From positions 1-14,459 of the forward strand of contig CAZTLE010000104.1 of NCBI GenBank assembly GCA_964614415.1: a stretch of DNA of 14,459 nucleotides, written 5' to 3'. This document shows, piece after piece, positions 7,609 through 12,997 of the stretch. Under the pieces are notes generated by a model. It was not told where the DNA came from. It did no database searches and worked only from the letters and a program-made list of their open reading frames with translations. The translations under genes and the position numbers were made by a program. The stretch is from CAZTLE01 sp964614415. GTDB lineage: Bacteria > Bacteroidota > Bacteroidia > Flavobacteriales > Flavobacteriaceae. Positions within the stretch are counted from its first letter, which is position 1, and every line of letters starts with the position of its first letter.

Positions 7609-8495
7609 TTCAAAAAGGGAGCTACCGTGTTCTCCTTCTCTCGGGGAACGAAGAAGCAATTGCGAACCCCATCATCTTCAGTTCGTTGAATCGTGCTCAC
7701 CTTCTTCAATCCACTGGCTGTATGATTGTAGAACGCATAGTTGTGAGATAGCATTATTTGCTCCAGTTGTTTCTCGATCGAATTAAACAGTACTTCACAA
7801 ATAATAATGGGCCTGAAACGATCTATCACTTTGCTGCCGCCCTTAAGTATCAGGTGTTCCGCACCTTCCGTATCAAGTTTGATCAGGTCAATATTCACAA
7901 TTTTTGAGTCGGCAACATAGTCATTCAACGTTCTGGCTTCAACGGTAACGGCGTTTGTGTCGAGTCCCTTTTTTGTTTTCAGGTTGTGTTCTCCCGAGAG
8001 GTTATCAATGTTTGGGAATTTCGGATTTTTAACCTCATTGAACTGAACTTGCCCGTTTGTATCGGACAGTGCAATTGACTCCAGCATTACGCGATCTGCA
8101 ACGTCATTTATGCTGACATTCTCAGAAAGGTAGTTCATTGCTCCGACAGAAGGTTCGAAAGAGAACACACGAACCTCAGGATTTGCCTTGGTTGCCAGGA
8201 TCGTATAATAACCCAAGCTCGCACCTACATCGAAGAAAACAGTACAATCCTTGATCAGATCAATAAATATAGTGCTGTATTCGTAGTTAGCGGGGCCAAT
8301 CCAGAACAATTGCCTGGTCACATAGCTGGTTTGATTGGTATTCAGAACAAACCGTAATCCATCGACCTTTAAACGAAGTTTTCCCGAGGGATGTAGTTTC
8401 TTATTCTCAGGAATCAGGCCGCCGAATGCCTTACAAACGTTTCGAAGAATATAGTTGAAATGCTTCTGATATATGAGGTTTCTCACGAAGGACAT
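7605..8495 (-). CDS. FkbM-family methyltransferase
   Basis: From ATG at 8495 the protein has 296 residues. Key motifs are FFDVGASLGYYT (87-98, SAM-binding motif I), FSFEPS (about 112-116), IDLIKLDTEGAEHLILKGG (202-220, the FkbM signature) and RPIIICEV (228-235). FkbM-type enzymes O-methylate hydroxyls on natural products, glycans and surface polysaccharides; the substrate here is unknown. In-frame starts further upstream (8570, or GTG at 8606) are unlikely, because that stretch holds an intrinsic terminator hairpin for the previous gene followed by a perfect TAnnTTTG box 20 bases before 8495. Its stop codon shares the CTAG at 7605-7608 with the stop of the convergent methyltransferase. Confidence 0.9.
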   Translation of the reverse strand: MSFVRNLIYQKHFNYILRNVCKAFGGLIPENKKLHPSGKLRLKVDGLRFVLNTNQTSYVTRQLFWIGPANYEYSTIFIDLIKDCTVFFDVGASLGYYTILATKANPEVRVFSFEPSVGAMNYLSENVSINDVADRVMLESIALSDTNGQVQFNEVKNPKFPNIDNLSGEHNLKTKKGLDTNAVTVEARTLNDYVADSKIVNIDLIKLDTEGAEHLILKGGSKVIDRFRPIIICEVLFNSIEKQLEQIMLSHNYAFYNHTASGLKKVSTIQRTEDDGVRNCFFVPREKENTVAPFLN

Positions 8496-8515
8496 CCGTA
8501 CATTATAATTCGACT

Positions 8516-8523
8516 CAAAAGTA
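8516..8523 (-). promoter_or_regulatory. -7 box of the FkbM methyltransferase gene
   Basis: Read on the minus strand, the sequence is TACTTTTG, an exact match to TAnnTTTG, 20 bases before the chosen ATG at 8495. It lies just after a terminator hairpin for the upstream minus-strand gene, so the order is terminator, promoter, start. I see no good -33 TTG. Confidence 0.45.
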
Positions 8524-8550
8524 CAATAATAATTACTGGGAATGCCCCGA

Positions 8551-8581
8551 ATAAAACAAAGGCCCAACATTTGAGCCTTTG
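8551..8581 (-). terminator. Intrinsic terminator of the beta-trefoil-like protein gene
   Basis: The arms 8557-8567 and 8571-8581 form an 11-bp stem with one G-T wobble and a 3-nt loop (CAAAGGC outer arm). On the minus strand it is followed by TTTTAT. It lies 35 bp past the stop codon at 8616 and is oriented to end that gene's transcript. The short T-run makes it moderate in strength. Confidence 0.6.
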
Positions 8582-8615
8582 TCCTCAATCCCGGATTGTT
8601 ATACACAAGACTGTC

Positions 8616-9695
8616 TTACTCCCTCGCTATATTTACCGTAAATCGTACCTCGCTCTGATCTCCGTCGGACGCCATTTTGAGGTATACCTCGTGCGAACCG
8701 AGTCCAAGATCTTTAAGTCTGACTATCTTTTCCGCACTGCCGCAAAAGTCGTTTCCACCTACAGTATCATAGTCATAGAGTTCACATGTGAACTTCATCT
8801 CGGTAGGTATATTGGCTAATCCACCGCCCCCTGTTTGCAGATCGTAGGTTTGTGTTCTGCCGACAAAGGTTTTTTTCTGACCCGCAGATAGATCTATAGT
8901 TGGTCCCTGACTATGATACATGACATTGGGTAGATATCTATTATCTCCCGCTGCAATGGTGCCAAAATACTCTGTGGCGTCTCCATTTCCATCACCGGAT
9001 TTTATGCATTTTAGATAGTCCAATGATATCGTTACCACAAACTTCCCGGTGATTGTTCTGGAGCTTGAAGTCGATTGGAAGGCCCAAATTCCGGTTCGAT
9101 CACCATAGCGATCAGGAGAAGAATTGGTGGTTACGGCGTACTTGGTATAGTCAGAACACCTTGTGGTCCCACAAGTGTCCAAATAGGTGCCACCTCCATA
9201 CAGGTTTTTTATATGAACAGCATCGCTGGCAGAGACTGTTCCGGTTTTACCGCTGGCAGAGACCAGGACCCATTGTCCGGTTCGCTGGCCGGCCCTGTCT
9301 CTGGAAGCATTCGTAGTAACATTGTATTTGGTCGTTGATGAACATGCACTCGCATGACCACAGGAATCCAAATAGGTGCCACCTCCATATTTGTTCTTTA
9401 GATAAATAACATCCCCAAAGGATACAGGTCCGCTTTTTCCCTGGGCAGATTCTATAGTCCATATTCCCGAACCACTATCCCTGTTTTTGGAGGTACTGGT
9501 ACTCACGTTATACTTTGTTGAGGACGAACATTTGCTCGCATGACCACAGGTATCCAGATAGGTCCCGCCTCCATATAGGTTTTTAATATGATATGCACCG
9601 CCGTACCGAAGAGTTTGGGCTGATAGGCCGCTATATGCAACAACTAATAAAGCAGTGCATATAAGTATTACTGAATTAAGTTTTAAAGTTTTCAT
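8616..9695 (-). CDS. Secreted three-repeat (probable beta-trefoil) protein with C2-like tail
   Basis: The protein has 359 residues. A Sec signal peptide (residues 1-27, ending GLSAQ) is followed by three tandem repeats of about 62 residues starting near 35, 97 and 160. Each repeat has (I/L)KNxYGGGTYLD(T/S)CG, then a KYxV(T/S)T segment, then an arginine-containing loop and GxW. Threefold repeats of this length with buried aromatic and Gly residues suggest a beta-trefoil, a fold used by many lectins and actin-binding proteins. Each repeat has a Cys pair (50/56, 112/118, 175/180) that could form disulfides outside the cytoplasm. The C-terminal domain (about 215-359) is beta-rich and contains CELYDYDTVGGNDFCGSAE, reminiscent of a C2-type calcium-binding loop. 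There is no T9SS tail and no lipobox. Binding of a glycan or surface ligand is plausible but not shown. I do not recognise a named family. Confidence 0.8.
   Translation of the reverse strand: MKTLKLNSVILICTALLVVAYSGLSAQTLRYGGAYHIKNLYGGGTYLDTCGHASKCSSSTKYNVSTSTSKNRDSGSGIWTIESAQGKSGPVSFGDVIYLKNKYGGGTYLDSCGHASACSSTTKYNVTTNASRDRAGQRTGQWVLVSASGKTGTVSASDAVHIKNLYGGGTYLDTCGTTRCSDYTKYAVTTNSSPDRYGDRTGIWAFQSTSSSRTITGKFVVTISLDYLKCIKSGDGNGDATEYFGTIAAGDNRYLPNVMYHSQGPTIDLSAGQKKTFVGRTQTYDLQTGGGGLANIPTEMKFTCELYDYDTVGGNDFCGSAEKIVRLKDLGLGSHEVYLKMASDGDQSEVRFTVNIARE
9066..9593 (-). repeat. Three tandem coding repeats within the trefoil-like gene
   Basis: The three units encode residues of about 35-96, 97-159 and 160-210, with a 62-63 codon period measured between the conserved KN pairs (Lys38, Lys100, Lys163). 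Similarity is visible at DNA level around the YGGGTYLD core, where each plus-strand copy reads close to AGGTGCCACCTCCATA. This suggests duplication recent enough to leave nucleotide traces, or strong constraint. The third unit has a shorter Cys loop (CGTTRC instead of CGHASxC). Confidence 0.8.
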
Positions 9696-9783
9696 ACTAT
9701 TAGATTTTAGTTAGACAATTGAAATATCACAGCACAAAATTGAAGTATTGGAGTCCTGATCGGTAGACCGTATTACCTGTTTC

Positions 9784-9822
9784 TGCGATTCTTTTTACCC
9801 GTATCGCAATAAGGGTATACCC
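9784..9822. repeat. Interleaved inverted repeats and a 10-bp palindrome
   Basis: TGCGAT (9784-9789) is repeated inverted as ATCGCA (9803-9808). TACCC (9796-9800) is inverted as GGGTA (9813-9817). The sequence GGGTATACCC (9813-9822) is itself a perfect palindrome. The position between two divergent genes would suit an operator, but this is motif observation only. Confidence 0.4.
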
Positions 9823-9954
9823 TGAATCTGCCCATGGGATTCCATGAAATTCACGAATTCAGAATGACATTAAATAGCTGATAATTAATTAGTTATATTA
9901 GCTATTGAAGGATTGGTGAAAAATGCAGGTGGTTAATCGGGGACCTATTTGTTG

Positions 9955-9962
9955 TACTTTGG
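9955..9962 (+). promoter_or_regulatory. Possible -7 element of the lipoprotein-led signalling operon
   Basis: TACTTTGG matches TAnnTTTG in 7 of 8 positions and lies 28 bases before the ATG at 9991, a typical leader length. No TTG is found at the expected -33 position; GTTA near 9932 is the closest. Support is weak. Confidence 0.3.
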
Positions 9963-9990
9963 TTCTCGTAACTTTCTAAAAATCAACATT

Positions 9991-10779
9991 ATGAAAAATG
10001 CAAACTACTACAGCCTGTTGGTGCTTCTCCTTTTTTTGGCTTCCTGCAAGGAGACTCCAAAAGAAACAGACACCACCGTTGAAGTCGTCGAAGTAAAAAC
10101 TTCGGAAGAAGACTGCATGAACTCGGGCTATCAGATCTTTAAAGAAACGGCTCTGATCTGGGAGAATAGCTGGAGACTCATTTATCCTAACTACATGGGA
10201 ACCAATGGACCCTCACCGAGACTTTCATTCTCAAAAGCAAACCTGGAAGAATTGCGCGGTTTCGCTCCTACATCGGACGGAGTGCGTATGTACTACTGTT
10301 TGGTGAATGCCACGGATACAATCCCATCGCTCGCTATGGTACCTATGAAATCGTGTAATAATATTGCTATAGAGGGCAATCAAAAGCACATTTTATTTTC
10401 GGAATTAGATGGTGAAGAGTCCTTCATCTCTCAGTCGGTTTTTAATAACTATGCCAACAATTGGCGCAATGCGGGCAAGGATCAGGTGGTTAACTCACCC
10501 GTAGCCGTTTATGCCTATAACTATAGCTGGCAGGAATTGCTGGGAATTACAGAGGATGCAGATGCAGCCGTAAACTCCGGTTTATGGGTACAATATGGTT
10601 TGCGTACCCTTGGACCTGGAGACACCGAGTATTTTAAGGGCGTCGAAACCATAAATGATACGGTCACCGGGAATGTGGTCTATTGTAATATTGTGTACAA
10701 GGAATCTCCCGAACGATCCGGAGAATCGTCTTTCGATTTTGCCAAGCCATGTCCTACGTTTTGTGGTAACGGACAATAA
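9991..10779 (+). CDS. Putative lipoprotein, first gene of the signalling operon
   Basis: The ATG at 9991 gives 262 residues with a classic lipoprotein signal, MKNANYYSLLVLLLFLASC, whose lipobox LASC makes Cys19 the lipidated residue. A TTG 42 bases upstream is in frame but would push the signal away from the N-terminus. A short Thr/Glu/Lys linker follows, then a globular part with several Cys residues (EEDCMNSGY, MYYCLVN, MKSCNN, VVYCNIV and the terminal CPTFCGNGQ) that could form disulfides in the periplasm. I recognise no family. It ends 9 bp before a seven-helix membrane protein that is followed by overlapping kinase and regulator genes. A role as a periplasmic or outer-membrane input to that system is plausible but is an inference from position. 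Confidence 0.75.
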   Translation: MKNANYYSLLVLLLFLASCKETPKETDTTVEVVEVKTSEEDCMNSGYQIFKETALIWENSWRLIYPNYMGTNGPSPRLSFSKANLEELRGFAPTSDGVRMYYCLVNATDTIPSLAMVPMKSCNNIAIEGNQKHILFSELDGEESFISQSVFNNYANNWRNAGKDQVVNSPVAVYAYNYSWQELLGITEDADAAVNSGLWVQYGLRTLGPGDTEYFKGVETINDTVTGNVVYCNIVYKESPERSGESSFDFAKPCPTFCGNGQ

Positions 10780-10788
10780 GAACAGGGC

Positions 10789-11433
10789 ATGATTAATTTT
10801 CTTGTGAATACAGCTCTGTTGATTCCATTGCTTCCTGCGATCGTTGCGGGTTTTAAGTGGAAATGGATGGATAACCCACAGCGCTATTTTTCCGTGATGC
10901 TCTGGTGTATTGTACTCATTTCCTTTTCAGGGGAGGCATGGGTTCGTACTACCGGAGAAAGTAACCTACCCTTTTTCCATGTGTACATCCTGGTGGAATA
11001 TCTGTTGCTGATGCAGGTTTTTCGGTTACTCTTTGCGGGTGCTGTCGGTAAACGTTTTTGGGCCGTTCTCGCAATTGGATTTGCTGTCGTCTGGGTTATC
11101 AATATACTGGCCGGAGAGGGATGGTGGGGCTTTCCGGATTACATTCGGGCCCTGGAGGCTATAATCATTTTGGTGGTCGTGTCTCTCTGGTTCCGGAAAA
11201 TGCTAAGGGAAAAGAAAGTCTTACAACCCGAACGTACCTTCCCGTTCTGGATGTTCGCCGGGTTGTTACTTTTTTTCAGTGGGAATTTCTTGCTGTTCAT
11301 TTTTCCAAAGTTCCTCATAAACACCGGCAAAGAGGTTTTTGAGGCTATTTGGATCGTAAATGCTATCTTAAACATATTATTGTATACCCTGTATACAATT
11401 GCACTGTTATGGGTGAGGAGAACAGTCAAATAG
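10789..11433 (+). CDS. Seven-helix integral membrane protein, function unknown
   Basis: The protein has 214 residues, almost all membrane-embedded. Hydrophobic segments run at about 3-22, 33-50, 61-84, 89-108, 118-136, 151-173 and 183-209, giving seven likely helices separated by short polar loops. There is no soluble domain and no catalytic motif I can identify. Short proteins of this kind often sit before histidine kinases in Bacteroidota and may serve as the sensing or anchoring partner; that is inference. It starts 9 bp after the lipoprotein stop, and its last 25 bases overlap the kinase start at 11409, which implies co-transcription and probably translational coupling. Confidence 0.8.
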   Translation: MINFLVNTALLIPLLPAIVAGFKWKWMDNPQRYFSVMLWCIVLISFSGEAWVRTTGESNLPFFHVYILVEYLLLMQVFRLLFAGAVGKRFWAVLAIGFAVVWVINILAGEGWWGFPDYIRALEAIIILVVVSLWFRKMLREKKVLQPERTFPFWMFAGLLLFFSGNFLLFIFPKFLINTGKEVFEAIWIVNAILNILLYTLYTIALLWVRRTVK

Positions 11434-12215
11434 TACTAATTTTCGTTATTAGTGCCGCCGTGGTGGTGGTTTTGGCAGTAATACTTATACTGTTTCTACT
11501 GATTTACCAAAAGCGAATTGTCACCCAGGAAAACCGGCTTCAACGGTTGGAGAACGAGAGACAGCAGGTTCTTCTAAAGGCTACGATCGAAGGGCAGGAA
11601 CGAGAGCGGCAAAGGCTTGCCAGGGATCTGCACGACGGAATTGGTTCATTATTGTCCGGACTTAGTCTCAATTTGAAGTTTCAGAAAAGCCATGAGGATC
11701 CCGGTTCAAAACAGGCCCGGTTCCTAACCGAAGCCTGTGATATGGTAGAGGAAGGGATCGAGAACGTGCGAAGAGTGAGCCATGATCTGATGCCGGCCAC
11801 GTTGGAGAAATTCGGACTACTCACGGCCATGCAGGAGTCCTGTGATACCTTTAACAAGGGAGATGAATTTAAAGTGCACCTTGCGCATGTAAATTCTCCG
11901 TATTCATTACCCAGGGAAACAGCTATTGGTTTGTTGCGCATTTTTCAGGAGTTATTGAACAATACCTACAAACATTCAGGCGCGTCAGAAGTGAATATAC
12001 AGATTGAATATCGTCCGGAAGGTATACGCATGTACTATAGAGATAATGGGAAGGGTTTTGACATCGATGCGATGAACTCGGAGGGAATAGGGTTTAAAAA
12101 TATTCAAAGTCGCCTTATGGTGTTACAGGGGACAATACAGATGAACAATGCAAACGGAAAGGGCTTCGAAGCCAATATTGAAGTACCCGTCATTTCAAAG
12201 GAAAATAAGCCATGA
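11409..12215 (+). CDS. Short HisKA_3-type sensor histidine kinase
   Basis: From ATG 11409 the protein has 268 residues. An earlier in-frame ATG at 11349 would add 20 residues inside the preceding gene. One transmembrane helix (about 8-33) leads into a coiled helix (about 36-70). The phosphoacceptor motif of NarX/DesK-type kinases follows, RQRLARDLHDGIGSLLSGL, with His75. The ATPase domain has the N box (ELLNNTYKHSG, 181-191), G1 DNGKGFD (212-218) and G2 GIGFKN (226-231). There is no PAS, TPR, HAMP or periplasmic sensor domain, so the stimulus must be sensed by the membrane helix or by a partner. The seven-helix protein encoded immediately upstream, with its 3' end overlapping this start, is the obvious candidate. 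The stop overlaps the start of the response regulator (ATGA). Confidence 0.93.
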   Translation: MGEENSQIVLIFVISAAVVVVLAVILILFLLIYQKRIVTQENRLQRLENERQQVLLKATIEGQERERQRLARDLHDGIGSLLSGLSLNLKFQKSHEDPGSKQARFLTEACDMVEEGIENVRRVSHDLMPATLEKFGLLTAMQESCDTFNKGDEFKVHLAHVNSPYSLPRETAIGLLRIFQELLNNTYKHSGASEVNIQIEYRPEGIRMYYRDNGKGFDIDAMNSEGIGFKNIQSRLMVLQGTIQMNNANGKGFEANIEVPVISKENKP

Positions 12216-12868
12216 GTGAAGTAATTCGAATTGCAATAGCCGATGATCACAAATTGGTGCGAACCGGAATCGCTATGATTTTGAGAGAAAATGATGATTT
12301 TGTGGTAGTGCAACAGGCGGCCAATGGAAAAGAACTGGTAGACGCACTTGATCAGACCCGACCCGATGTTGTCTTGCTTGACATGGAAATGCCTGTACTG
12401 TCCGGGCCTGAAACCCTTACGAAGATCAGGGAGTACAACCCTGGTATCAAAGTACTGATTTTAACAATGCACAACAATGAGGCCTTTATCCTTCAAATGA
12501 TGGAATTGGGTGCTAACGGTTACTTATTGAAGAACACCGATCCTGCGGAAGTGGTGCAAGCCATCCGAAAAGTGACAGAATCGGAGTTCTACTTTTCCGA
12601 CCTGGTCTCAAAAGCAATGCTTCGGGGAATCTCTAATCCCGAGTTAAAAGAAAAGCATACCGCGCCGGGACATGGACTTTCCGAACGGGAAGTAGATGTA
12701 CTTCAATTGATATGTAAAGAGTATACCACCACTGAAATTGGAGAGGCCCTGTTTCTAAGCCCGAAGACCATCGAGGGATATAGAAAGGTCCTTTTCAATA
12801 AGACCGCGGCGCGTAACATGGCAGGTTTAGTGCTGTTTGCCATTAGACATGGGCTGTATGTCGAGTAG
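12212..12868 (+). CDS. NarL/FixJ-family response regulator
   Basis: The protein has 218 residues. The receiver domain (about 5-122) has the acidic pair Asp11/Asp12, phosphoacceptor Asp57 in VVLLDMEMP, Thr85 in LILTMH and Lys107 in GYLLKN, so it looks fully functional. A LuxR-type helix-turn-helix domain follows (about 153-215): LSEREVDVLQLICKEYTTTE, then SPKTIEGYRKVLF. The start overlaps the kinase stop by the ATGA arrangement, so the two are a cognate pair. Targets cannot be read from sequence. The next gene, the DUF4157 protein, begins 129 bp downstream on the same strand, which makes it a natural candidate for control or read-through, but this is inference. Confidence 0.95.
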   Translation: MSEVIRIAIADDHKLVRTGIAMILRENDDFVVVQQAANGKELVDALDQTRPDVVLLDMEMPVLSGPETLTKIREYNPGIKVLILTMHNNEAFILQMMELGANGYLLKNTDPAEVVQAIRKVTESEFYFSDLVSKAMLRGISNPELKEKHTAPGHGLSEREVDVLQLICKEYTTTEIGEALFLSPKTIEGYRKVLFNKTAARNMAGLVLFAIRHGLYVE

Positions 12869-12894
12869 TAGTTTTTAATGTACTCCACCTTGTA

Positions 12895-12916
12895 AAGATC
12901 CTCGAACCGGATTTTT
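12895..12916 (+). terminator. Weak possible terminator after the response regulator
   Basis: AAGATCC (12895-12901) can pair with GGATTTT (12909-12915), with one G-T wobble and a 7-nt loop. The T-run is used up in the stem, leaving almost no U-tail. If it terminates at all it would be leaky, so some transcription could continue into the DUF4157 gene. Confidence 0.2.
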
Positions 12917-12997
12917 CCTGTATGAAATGGAGTGTTTCCCCCTTTTATTTGGCCGGCCGATGGCGTAACTTACTTGATGTTTTTACATTGAAATATC

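Larger units (their letters stand above)
9696..9990. other. Divergent intergenic region of 295 bp
   Basis: This stretch separates the trefoil-like gene (leftward) from the lipoprotein-led operon (rightward), so both probably start from it. It contains no reading frame I would call a gene. The visible structure is the cluster of inverted repeats at 9784-9822 and a candidate -7 element near 9955. I found no convincing promoter for the leftward gene. Confidence 0.6.

Noticed and set aside
12951..12958. GGCCGGCC palindrome
   Set aside because: A rare octamer but a single copy with no supporting structure; mentioned only as context for the gap before the DUF4157 gene.
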